Part shown: piece after piece, positions 1 to 5,809 of the stretch | How the letters are laid out: every line of letters begins with the position of its first letter | How positions within the stretch are numbered: the first letter of the stretch is position 1 | DNA from: Thermoplasmata archaeon | GTDB lineage: Archaea; Thermoplasmatota; Thermoplasmata; Lutacidiplasmatales; UBA184 | Length of the DNA: 5,809 nt | Direction: 5' to 3' | Assembly (NCBI GenBank): GCA_030039825.1 | Contig: JASHUV010000162.1 | Span: 1 to 5,809 of the forward strand | Position numbers and translations under genes: made by a program | Notes under the pieces: model-generated | Told to the model about the DNA's origin: nothing | Database searches by the model: none | What the model saw: only the letters and a program-made list of their open reading frames with translations

Positions 1-698
1 CCCAACTTCTCTCCGGCTTCCACACGTCGGCGAAGACAGTCGATCAGGTAGTCGCAGCCTTCCTCACCGAGGAAGGTGAAGTAGCGGTGTCCCGCCTTGG
101 AAAGCTCGGGTCGGACGACGACCATCGCAGGGGTCCGGTCGAACCGGACCTTCGCGCCGTCCACCTTGAGGTCCGGGAGGTCCTTGACCCGGAGCCCGTC
201 GTCCCCGAGGTAGTTGCCCAGAACCTCCGGCCGAACGCCCGAGAAGGCCATCAGGGCGCAGGAGAGGCGGTTGCGAGGGGTGGCCGCGAGGAAGATGCGT
301 CGCAGTTCCTCGGGCGTGGGGGTGCGTTCGTCCGCGAGGGTGGGGGTCTCCTGAGCGCGCCGGACCTTGACCGGTCGGTTGACGCGGATCCCGTTGAACG
401 CGAGCCAGGACTTGACGGCCTTGAGGTGGGTCGCAGTGGAGCTCCCGGCCTGACCCCGCTTTTCCTCGTTCGTGACGAAGTCGAGGAGAAGGGCATGGAG
501 GCGCGGCTCCTTCAGATGGAGGAGTGAGTCCGGGGTGGTCTTGGTGAGGTAGCCGAAGAGGCGGAGGGAGCGGGCGTAGACATCGGAGGTGATGCGAGAG
601 CCGCGGCCGACGTTGTCGTACCAGGCGCGGATCTTGGGGGGAGCGAGGAAGTCGCGGATGTCGGTGCCCATGAGGGAGGGACGACCCTGCCGAGCCAT
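1..698 (-). CDS. Tyrosine recombinase / integrase, N-terminal part (cut by window edge)
   Basis: Site-specific recombinase of the tyrosine (phage integrase) family, expected to integrate and excise a mobile element through a 3'-phosphotyrosyl intermediate. I translated the minus strand from the ATG at 698; it stays open for 232 codons to position 1. Residues about 10-110 form the helical DNA-binding (SAM-like) core, followed by a linker and the start of the catalytic domain (TPTPEELRRIF, about 126-136). The first catalytic arginine is R156 in SGVRPEVLGNYLG, and the beta-hairpin lysine is probably K201 in ELSKAGHRYFTFLGEEG. The HxxR segment and tyrosine nucleophile would lie left of the window, so activity cannot be judged. 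The ATG at 698 is chosen because a TATA-like box sits about 26 nt upstream; an in-frame TTG at 704 is the only other start after an upstream stop. It begins 41 nt beyond the 3' end of tRNA-Glu. Its third positions are slightly less GC-biased than in the right-hand gene. Family assignment is secure; the element is inferred. Confidence 0.93.
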   Translation of the reverse strand, partial: MARQGRPSLMGTDIRDFLAPPKIRAWYDNVGRGSRITSDVYARSLRLFGYLTKTTPDSLLHLKEPRLHALLLDFVTNEEKRGQAGSSTATHLKAVKSWLAFNGIRVNRPVKVRRAQETPTLADERTPTPEELRRIFLAATPRNRLSCALMAFSGVRPEVLGNYLGDDGLRVKDLPDLKVDGAKVRFDRTPAMVVVRPELSKAGHRYFTFLGEEGCDYLIDCLRRRVEAGEKL

Positions 699-720
699 GA
701 TCAAGCGACGGCAATAGCAG

Positions 721-727
721 TATTAAA
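721..727 (-). promoter_or_regulatory. TATA-like box of the integrase gene
   Basis: The minus strand reads TTTAATA here, in the most AT-rich stretch of the window. Its centre is 26 nt upstream of the ATG at 698, the spacing expected between an archaeal TATA box and the transcription start. There is no Shine-Dalgarno sequence before the ATG, so transcript and reading frame would start together (leaderless mRNA). The box lies 13 nt beyond the tRNA 3' end. Spacing and composition are seen; promoter activity is inferred. Confidence 0.55.
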
Positions 728-739
728 CCATTAGTTGGA

Positions 740-843
740 TGCTCCCGGCGGGAGTTTCTCCCCCGGACCCGGAGGACCGGTGGTTTTGAACCCGCGTCAG
801 AGGCTCGAGAGGCCTCTATCCTTGACCACTAGACTACGGGAGC
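740..843 (-). tRNA. tRNA-Glu (anticodon CTC), interrupted by an intron in the T-loop
   Basis: Decodes GAG, a heavily used codon in this GC-rich DNA. The acceptor stem is GCTCCCG (843-837) paired with CGGGAGC (747-741), with discriminator A at 740; CCA is not encoded. T8, A9, A14, G18G19 and A21 are in place; the D-arm resembles other tRNA-Glu genes (GTCT...GGAT). The anticodon stem GAGGC/GCCTC closes the loop CTCTCGA, with T33 and anticodon CTC. The 5' T-stem strand GCGGG leads into TTCAAA, but the matching CCCGC appears only after an extra 31 nt. Removing 754-784 gives a 73-nt tRNA with T-loop TTCAAAT and all 12 acceptor and T-stem pairs intact. Read without the intron the T-arm looks broken, so gene finders may miss it or call it a pseudogene. 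The integrase lies just downstream on the same strand. Confidence 0.93.
754..784 (-). other. Archaeal tRNA intron (31 nt) at tRNA position 59/60, with bulge-helix-bulge fold
   Basis: Predicted substrate of the archaeal tRNA splicing endonuclease. The exon helix is the T-stem GCGGG/CCCGC. Next comes a central helix of UUCA (790-787) against AGAA (759-756), with three pairs and an A-A mismatch. The two opposed 3-nt bulges are AAA (786-784) and ACU (755-753). Cutting each bulge after its second base removes 784-754 and joins A59 to U60. The intron then continues as CC/GG, an A-G mismatch, CCGG/CCGG, a U-U mismatch, CC/GG, and a UCCG loop (773-770). The exact cut site is chosen because it is symmetric in the bulges and gives the usual pyrimidine at position 60; a shift of a few bases toward the C run would also restore the T-stem but would leave A at position 60. 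Confidence 0.85.
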
Positions 844-869
844 GTCGGGCGCGGCCATCCCCGCTCGCC

Positions 870-878
870 TTCAAAAGC
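870..878 (-). promoter_or_regulatory. AT-rich patch, probable TATA box of tRNA-Glu
   Basis: The minus strand reads GCTTTTGAA, the only AT-rich stretch between the tRNA and the plus-strand gene at 911. Its centre is about 31 nt upstream of the tRNA 5' end, which fits an archaeal TATA box with a short 5' leader. The complementary strand (TTCAAAAGC) lies about 37 nt before the GTG at 911, so it might also serve that divergent gene with a leader of roughly 10 nt. The match to a TATA consensus is imperfect. Confidence 0.35.
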
Positions 879-910
879 GTTGACCCTCGCGAGGCGCGCG
901 CCGCTCGGAA

Positions 911-1408
911 GTGCTAAGAGTCCACCGTCCATGGTTCCTCCTCGTGACCCCTCCGGTCAAGGCCCGATCGGGCCACATCCTGCTCGATGGCCGCGGCAAG
1001 TACCAGGACCTCCTGAAGGTCTACCCGGACATCCACCGGAAGGTCGTCGAGGCGAACCGGCCGTTCGTGAAGGAGGCCGAGCCGATGATCCCCGAGATCG
1101 TCCTTGAGGAGAACCTCCGCGACCTCCGGGCGAACCGCAAGCCGGCCGGCTACAACCGGGCCGAGGCGTTCGGCATGCGGCTCATCTTCCCGCTCGGCGA
1201 TGTGCGACGGCCGGAGTTCTATTTCTCGAAGCCGCTGCGCTGCCAGGAGGTCGTCCAGATCACCGAGGAGGTCTCCGCGCTCCTCAAGCGCCGCGGGGTC
1301 CGGCACACGGTCGAGTACGACCGCCTCCCCCTGGGCGCGCCGCGCGGCCTCCCCCCGATCCCGAACGCGGTCGGTGGCAGCGCGACGGCGGCGACGATCT
1401 CCTACTGA
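911..1408 (+). CDS. Hypothetical protein, 165 residues
   Basis: I do not recognise the family. The frame has strong GC bias at third positions and a natural amino-acid mix (for example KARSGHILLDGRGKYQDLL and FGMRLIFPLGDVRRPEFYF), whereas the overlapping frames are arginine/proline-rich, so I take it as a real gene. The N-terminal part predicts a short strand (WFLLVTPP) and then mixed helix and strand; a likely helix covers CQEVVQITEEVSALLKRRG (about residues 111-129), followed by a strand (RHTVEYDRL). The tail, from about residue 140, is rich in Gly, Pro and Ala and looks flexible. No signal peptide, membrane segment or metal-binding cluster is visible. GTG 911 is the first start after an in-frame stop at 881-883; GTG 944 is the alternative. 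No good ribosome-binding site precedes either (GAGG at 891-894 is rather far). It diverges from tRNA-Glu and ends 7 bp inside the convergent giant gene. Confidence 0.75.
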   Translation: MLRVHRPWFLLVTPPVKARSGHILLDGRGKYQDLLKVYPDIHRKVVEANRPFVKEAEPMIPEIVLEENLRDLRANRKPAGYNRAEAFGMRLIFPLGDVRRPEFYFSKPLRCQEVVQITEEVSALLKRRGVRHTVEYDRLPLGAPRGLPPIPNAVGGSATAATISY

Positions 1409-4400
1409 GACGCTCCGCCCGCGTCCGTCGGCGGCCGCTTGAACGGCCAGAACGCCGTGGGCGGCTCGGAGGACTGGAGCACGCTCTGCACGAGCTTCAG
1501 GGAGGCCCGGGCCGCCGCGAGGGCGGCGGCGTAGTCGCGGTTCGAGTCCCGCAGCGACTGCTCGAAGAGACGGCGGGCCTCGGAAGTGTCGAGCCGTCCC
1601 TGGGCCGCCCGCCGCAGGCCCTCCTCGATGAGGTAGTGGACGTTCTGGAGCTCCCGGTGCATCGCGGTCCGGTTCGACAGTTCCTGGTCGATCGCGAGCA
1701 GCGCGCGCCCCGCCTCGACGAGCTGACCGGCGGCGACGAGGGCGTCCAGGGAGGCGAGCTGTCCCTCGAGGTCGCCGAGGTGGACGTGGAGGCCGTCCCG
1801 GGCGAAGATCACCTCGGTCCGGACCTCCTCGGTCCGGCGGGAGAGCCCGGTGCGGACGAGCGACTCGAGCGCGGCGTTCCCGAGGTCGATCTCGCGCCCG
1901 ACGGACCCGAGGCGGCCCTGGTCGAAGGCGAGGCGGGCCTCGCTGAAGCGCTGCATCGCCGGCGTGGTGTCGAGGCCCAGCCGCTCGCCGATCCACAGGC
2001 GGTCCTTGAGCTCGGAGAGGCGCTGGGCGAGCTCCGAGCGGATCGTGTCGGCCCCGAGCCGTTCCTCCTGCTCGAGGAGCTCGAAGGCCGTCGCGAAGGC
2101 GCGGGAGGTGCGGGCGTCCGTGAGCGCGCCCGACCAGCGCTTCCGGCGCTCCTCCTCGGCATGATCGGGGGCGCCCGCGCTCCGGCGGTGCCCGTCGAGC
2201 CGGGCGAGCCGCTCGGCGAGCGCCTTGTCGAGGGCGCCGGTGGCGATCGCCTGGGCGTTCTCGAGCGCCTTCTCGGCGGCCGCCCAGGTCTTCGCCTGGA
2301 ACGCCGCCTCGGCGCCGTGGAGGGCGTCGGCCACGTCGCTCGCCGCCGGCAGCTCGCGGGTCTCGACCTGCGCGAGGAGCTCCCGGGCCTGGGTGAGGGA
2401 GCCGGAGTAGCGCCGTTCGATCGCCCACCACGCCCGGTCGGCGGCCTCCCGGGCCCGGGCGGCGGCGGTGATGTACTCGCCGGCCTGCGCGAGCTCGTCG
2501 GCCTTCGCGAACGCCGCCTCGACCTCGGCCGTCTCCGCTCCCATCGCCACGGCCTCGCGGAGCTGGCGTTTGGCGAGGTCGAGGGCGTCGCGGGCCTTCC
2601 GGCTCTGCTCGCGGGCCGCCGAGAGGAGCTCGCCCGCCTCCATGGCGAGGTCGAGCGTCGCGACGAACTCCTCCTTCTCGAGGGCCGCGCGGGCCTCCGA
2701 GGCGAGCTGGGCGGCGCGGGGCACCCGGATCCGCTCGGCCTCGAAGCGGGCGAGCTTGCTGACGAGCGCGTCGAGGGCCCCCTGGGCGACGCGGGACTGC
2801 AGTCCCACCCGTTCGACGACCCCCTCGCTCTGCCCGGCGAGCTGGACGGCGTCCATGAGGCGTCCCTCGGAGAGGGCGCTCTTCGCCTGGTCGAGGACCT
2901 TCTGGGCCGCGGCCGTCGGCACGTTGTCCTGCTTGGCGCGCACGAGGTAGCCCTGGATCCCGGCGAGCGTCCGGGAGATGTGCTGGGTCGTCGCCTGCAG
3001 GATCTCGCGCTCGAGCGGGCCCGCGATCTCCACGGCCCGGGCGAACCGGCGCTCCCGCAGGGCCTTCTCGAGCTCCTCCATCCCGCTCCGCATCTCCGGC
3101 GTCGCGACGCGGAGGAGCTCGGCGCGGCTCAGAGCCTCCTCGACGCGCTTCGCGCCGAGGTCGGCGTGTTCGAAGAACCCGCGGCTCTCGGACAGCTGGG
3201 ATCGGGCGTTCTCGATCCGCTCGGCCGCGCCGAGCGGGACGCCCTCCCCGAGACGACGGCGCGCCTCGGCGAGGGTCCCCGAGATGGCCCCGAGGTCGAC
3301 GCCCGAGGTGCGGGCCACCTCGTAGTCCTGCTCGACGGCCCTCAGGTTCTCCTCGAGGACCGGGCGGAGGTGCTCGACGAGCCGGTCGTGGGCCTCGGTC
3401 GCGAGCTCGAGCGCCGGGCCCGGCGATCCGGCGTCGAGGATCGCCCGCGCCTCGACGAGCTTCGCCTCCGCCTCCTCGGCGGGGACGCCGAGCCGGGTCG
3501 AATCGGCGGCGAGCAGATCCGCCTCGCCCGCCACGCGGCGGACCTCGGCGATCTGGCCGGCCGTCACGAGACGGCCCCCGAGCCGGTCCGCGATCGTCTG
3601 GACCCCGGCGAAGTCGTGGGCCTTGAGCGCGCGCTCGGCCGCGGCGAGCTCGTCCTGGAACGCCATGGCGTCCACCCCGGCGCGCTCGAGATCGAGGAGG
3701 TGGTCCTTGACGTCGGTGAGGAGCTTCGCGGCCGCCCGGGCGGTCCCCTGGAGCTTCTCCGCTTCCTCCGAGAGGGCCCGGGCCTTCCGGTACGACTCCA
3801 CGAGGCGTCCTTCGGCGACGTCGGCCTGCGCCTCCTCGAAGCGGGACCGGAGATCGGCGGGGTGCTCCCCCATCCGCTCGACCTCGACGAGGGCGAGCTT
3901 CGCGTGGGCGAGGGCCTCGTCCGCGCGGGTCTTCTGCACCCCCTCGGTCGCGGCGAGGAACTCGCGGGCGGAGCGGACGCAGCGGATGAAGTCCCCCATG
4001 TCGAAGATCTGCTGGATGGCCTCGGCCTGCTGGAGGAACTCGCCCCCGACGCCGCCCATCTCCTCGAGGATCCTCTGGCGTTCCTCGAGGGCCTCGAGGA
4101 GGCTCGACGACTCCGCGGCGAAGACCGTCGCGAACTCCTTCTCGGCGAGCCGAAGGCTCTCGAGCGACTGGGTGAAGTCCCCCTTGACGCGCAGCGCGAT
4201 GTCGGCGTCCGCGAGGGCGCGGAGCGTCGGGAGGGCGACGTCGGGGTCCCGGATCTCCCCGAACCCCTTCCTCATCTCCTCGACCCGACGGGAGACGTAC
4301 GGGGCCGCGGCGCTCCGGAGGGCGACGTCGGCCCGGGCGATCGCTTCGCCGGCCTCGGGGATCTCCCCGCTCTCGAGGTGGCGGCGCGCGACCTCGATCT

Positions 4401-5809
4401 CCTCGCGGGCCGACTCGGGCAGGAACTCCCGCTGACGCGCCGCCTCGGCGGCGCCGCGGACGCGGTCGAGCTCGCCCGCGAAGTACCGGGCGCTCTCGCG
4501 CCCGAGCGTCCGGACGGTCTCGCGCAGCCGCTTGCGTCCGCTCTCGAGGTCGAAGCGGTCGAGGAGCGCGTTCGCCTCGGCGAGCGCGGAACGGTAGGGT
4601 CCGACCGGGATCCGCAGCGGCTCGATCCGCCCGATGAGCCGTCCGAGCGCTTCCGCCTCGTCGCGCAAGGCGTCGAGGTCGGCGGTGAGCTGGCCGACCC
4701 GGTCGATCGCCTCGACCCCGGCGGCGAGCGCCTCACCGTAGATCTTGAGCCGGAGAGCCTCGCGGGCGCGGTTCATCGAGGCGAAGACCTCCGCGGTGTC
4801 GCGCCCGAGCTCCCGGGCCTCGACGAGCTTCGGCCGGACCTCGTCGAGCAGCCCGGCGACGACGGCGACGATCGGGTCCTCGGCGACGGCGCGCGCCTCC
4901 CGGACGATCGGCTCGAGCTCCTCGACGCCGGCCCCCTCGGCCCTCAGGCGGAGGCGCTCGAGCTCGGCGAGGGGCTCGTCGGGCTCCGCGCCGTGCTCGC
5001 GCAGGGAGGCGACGGTGACCGAGAGGTAGCCGACGGCCTGCAGGACCCGGCCCCGCAGATCGGCCCGCATCGACTCCGCCGCCGCTCGGAGAGCGGGGAC
5101 GCTCTCGCCCCAGGCGATCGGGAGGGCGTGCTCGTCGGCGGCGAGGGCGGCGACGAGGCCCTCGGCGCCGACCCCGATCTCCCGGGCGAGCGCCACGACC
5201 CCCTGGGCCTCCTTCCGGGCCTCCTCGCGACGCTGCCGCGCCCCGGGCAGGAGCTCGGGGAGCACCGCCTCGAGGCGCTCGAGGATGTCCGTGGACGCGG
5301 CGCCGTCGGGTCCCTCGAGGATCTCCCGGACCCGTTGGGCGAGCCCGTCCCACTCCGGCTCCGGGACGTCGAGCCATCGGGCGGCGGCCCGGATCTGGCG
5401 GTCGGCGGTCTCGGCGATCTCCGCCTCCGACGACCGGAGGAGCGCGGCGAACTGGGCGAGCGTGGCGACCTCCGCACCGGGGTTCGTTCCGAACGTCAAG
5501 GCGGCGACCGGCGCCGCCCGGGCCTCGAGGAGCTCGGCGTTCCCGAGGCCGGCCGCCCGCAAGGCGTTGCTCCGGTCGAGGAGCCGTCGGCGCTGCTTCT
5601 CGAGGGCCGGAGGGGCGGCGGCGTCGGCATACTTGACGAGCTCGCGCGCCTCCCCGTCGGCCCCCTCCCAGTCGGCCCGGCGGGAGAGCTCCGCGATCCT
5701 CTCCCGACGCGCGCCGGCCTCGGGGAGCTCGATCTCGACCTCGGCGAGGAGTCGCAGCCGTTCCTCGGCCCGTTCGATCTCCGCCTCCGCTGTCTGACGG
5801 CGCTTCTTG
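1402..5809 (-). CDS. Giant helical repeat protein, C-terminal 1468 residues (5' end outside window)
   Basis: The frame is open from the right edge to the TAG at 1404-1402, so the true start lies beyond 5809; the TTG at 5562 is only an internal leucine codon. The protein is rich in Ala, Glu, Leu and Arg, almost free of Cys (I see one) and of predicted strands, with no signal peptide or membrane segment in the visible part, so a cytoplasmic all-helical protein is likely. It would usually be annotated as a coiled-coil protein. Reading it in register shows instead an array of about 23 units of roughly 63 residues (see the repeat entry). The array ends in a proline-rich tail with the motif FWPFKRPP about ten residues before the stop. 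TPR-like arrays usually act as scaffolds for protein binding; that role here is inference. No enzyme motif is visible. It has no same-strand neighbour in the window, and its stop overlaps the convergent 165-residue gene. Confidence 0.92.
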   Translation of the reverse strand, partial: KKRRQTAEAEIERAEERLRLLAEVEIELPEAGARRERIAELSRRADWEGADGEARELVKYADAAAPPALEKQRRRLLDRSNALRAAGLGNAELLEARAAPVAALTFGTNPGAEVATLAQFAALLRSSEAEIAETADRQIRAAARWLDVPEPEWDGLAQRVREILEGPDGAASTDILERLEAVLPELLPGARQRREEARKEAQGVVALAREIGVGAEGLVAALAADEHALPIAWGESVPALRAAAESMRADLRGRVLQAVGYLSVTVASLREHGAEPDEPLAELERLRLRAEGAGVEELEPIVREARAVAEDPIVAVVAGLLDEVRPKLVEARELGRDTAEVFASMNRAREALRLKIYGEALAAGVEAIDRVGQLTADLDALRDEAEALGRLIGRIEPLRIPVGPYRSALAEANALLDRFDLESGRKRLRETVRTLGRESARYFAGELDRVRGAAEAARQREFLPESAREEIEVARRHLESGEIPEAGEAIARADVALRSAAAPYVSRRVEEMRKGFGEIRDPDVALPTLRALADADIALRVKGDFTQSLESLRLAEKEFATVFAAESSSLLEALEERQRILEEMGGVGGEFLQQAEAIQQIFDMGDFIRCVRSAREFLAATEGVQKTRADEALAHAKLALVEVERMGEHPADLRSRFEEAQADVAEGRLVESYRKARALSEEAEKLQGTARAAAKLLTDVKDHLLDLERAGVDAMAFQDELAAAERALKAHDFAGVQTIADRLGGRLVTAGQIAEVRRVAGEADLLAADSTRLGVPAEEAEAKLVEARAILDAGSPGPALELATEAHDRLVEHLRPVLEENLRAVEQDYEVARTSGVDLGAISGTLAEARRRLGEGVPLGAAERIENARSQLSESRGFFEHADLGAKRVEEALSRAELLRVATPEMRSGMEELEKALRERRFARAVEIAGPLEREILQATTQHISRTLAGIQGYLVRAKQDNVPTAAAQKVLDQAKSALSEGRLMDAVQLAGQSEGVVERVGLQSRVAQGALDALVSKLARFEAERIRVPRAAQLASEARAALEKEEFVATLDLAMEAGELLSAAREQSRKARDALDLAKRQLREAVAMGAETAEVEAAFAKADELAQAGEYITAAARAREAADRAWWAIERRYSGSLTQARELLAQVETRELPAASDVADALHGAEAAFQAKTWAAAEKALENAQAIATGALDKALAERLARLDGHRRSAGAPDHAEEERRKRWSGALTDARTSRAFATAFELLEQEERLGADTIRSELAQRLSELKDRLWIGERLGLDTTPAMQRFSEARLAFDQGRLGSVGREIDLGNAALESLVRTGLSRRTEEVRTEVIFARDGLHVHLGDLEGQLASLDALVAAGQLVEAGRALLAIDQELSNRTAMHRELQNVHYLIEEGLRRAAQGRLDTSEARRLFEQSLRDSNRDYAAALAAARASLKLVQSVLQSSEPPTAFWPFKRPPTDAGGASQ
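1471..5712 (-). repeat. About 23 in-register protein repeats of ~63 residues (TPR-like hairpin plus long helix)
   Basis: Each unit has a helix ending in A...L, a turn usually containing Gly (EGRL, KGDF, AGEY, MGDF, AGQL), a second helix with the pattern A......A..A, then a longer third helix that often closes with a short G/D/P turn. The first-to-second-helix turns fall near 5673, 5490, 5313, 5130, 4935, 4737, 4539, 4368, 4182, 3996, 3810, 3615, 3429, 3243, 3051, 2865, 2676, 2481, 2289, 2103, 1917, 1728 and 1542. Successive spacings are 57-66 codons and mostly 62-65. The hairpin resembles a TPR (GDY..A......A), but the unit is nearly twice the 34-residue TPR length because of the third helix. 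The units are highly diverged in sequence, so this is an old array and not a recent DNA tandem repeat. The four right-hand units (above about 4935) are the weakest matches. Confidence 0.75.

Noticed and set aside
441..449. GCTCCCGGC inside the integrase matches the tRNA 3' end at 741-749 (possible att copy)
   Set aside because: Only 9 bases, in GC-rich coding sequence; too short to separate from chance.
87..527. 146-codon plus-strand frame
   Set aside because: Antisense to the integrase, with no family resemblance.
64..714. 216-codon minus-strand frame covering the integrase region
   Set aside because: Its translation is Arg/Pro/His low-complexity. The frame starting at 698 gives a recognisable integrase over the same bases.
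740..843. tRNA as a decayed or pseudo-tRNA with a broken T-arm
   Set aside because: All stems pair perfectly once 31 nt are removed, and those 31 nt sit in a bulge-helix-bulge fold; decay would not give this.
1431..1438. GCGGCCGC palindrome near the end of the giant gene
   Set aside because: It is simply the codons of the KRPP tail; no T-run follows, so not a terminator.
914..2431. 505-codon open frame on the minus strand
   Set aside because: Arg/Pro/Gly-rich shadow lying antisense to the 911-1408 gene and out of frame with the giant helical gene; long stop-free shadows are expected at this GC content.
3623..4435. 270-codon plus-strand frame, and similar ones at 1850-2164, 2468-2950, 2978-3325 and 5285-5797
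   Set aside because: Ser/Arg/Ala-rich antisense shadows of the giant repeat gene.
1405..5808. Very frequent CTCGAG/CTCGAC words resembling a dispersed DNA motif
   Set aside because: Explained by Leu-Glu and Glu-rich codons (CTC GAG) in a helical protein with strong codon bias; not aligned to any common spacing.
1..5809. CRISPR array, rRNA, insertion sequence or riboswitch
   Set aside because: No short spaced direct repeats, no transposase besides the integrase, and no conserved RNA segment seen on either strand.

Overview
The window looks like GC-rich archaeal chromosome (roughly 70% G+C by eye, nearly every third codon position G or C in the long genes). The evidence for archaea is a tRNA-Glu gene whose T-loop is split by a 31-nt insert that folds into a bulge-helix-bulge splicing substrate, an integrase of a type common in archaea, and a TATA-like box about 26 nt upstream of a leaderless start. 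The phylum is not fixed by the sequence; a Thermoplasmata-like or Nitrososphaeria-like lineage would fit the integrase and the high GC, but that is a guess.

Layout. (1) 1-698, minus strand: the N-terminal 232 residues of a tyrosine recombinase/integrase, running off the left edge before its last catalytic residues. (2) 699-739: a short AT-richer spacer (about 40% G+C) with the presumed integrase promoter. (3) 740-843, minus strand: tRNA-Glu(CTC) with an intron at 754-784, between tRNA positions 59 and 60. (4) 844-910: a spacer with an AT-rich patch that fits the tRNA promoter. (5) 911-1408, plus strand: a 165-residue protein of unknown function. (6) 1402-5809, minus strand: the C-terminal 1468 residues of a giant all-helical protein that enters from the right edge. 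Its last codons overlap those of the 165-residue gene tail to tail.

Two things stand out. The first is the pairing of an integrase with an intron-bearing tRNA: the integrase starts 41 nt beyond the tRNA 3' end and points away from it, the usual arrangement at a tRNA-integrated element, while the tRNA carries an intron exactly in the 3' segment such elements tend to use. The second is the giant protein, which is not featureless coiled coil: essentially the whole visible part is an in-register array of about 23 units of roughly 63 residues, each a TPR-like helical hairpin plus a longer third helix, ending in a short proline/aromatic tail (FWPFKRPP). No operon links these genes; the integrase and tRNA share a strand but appear to have separate promoters.
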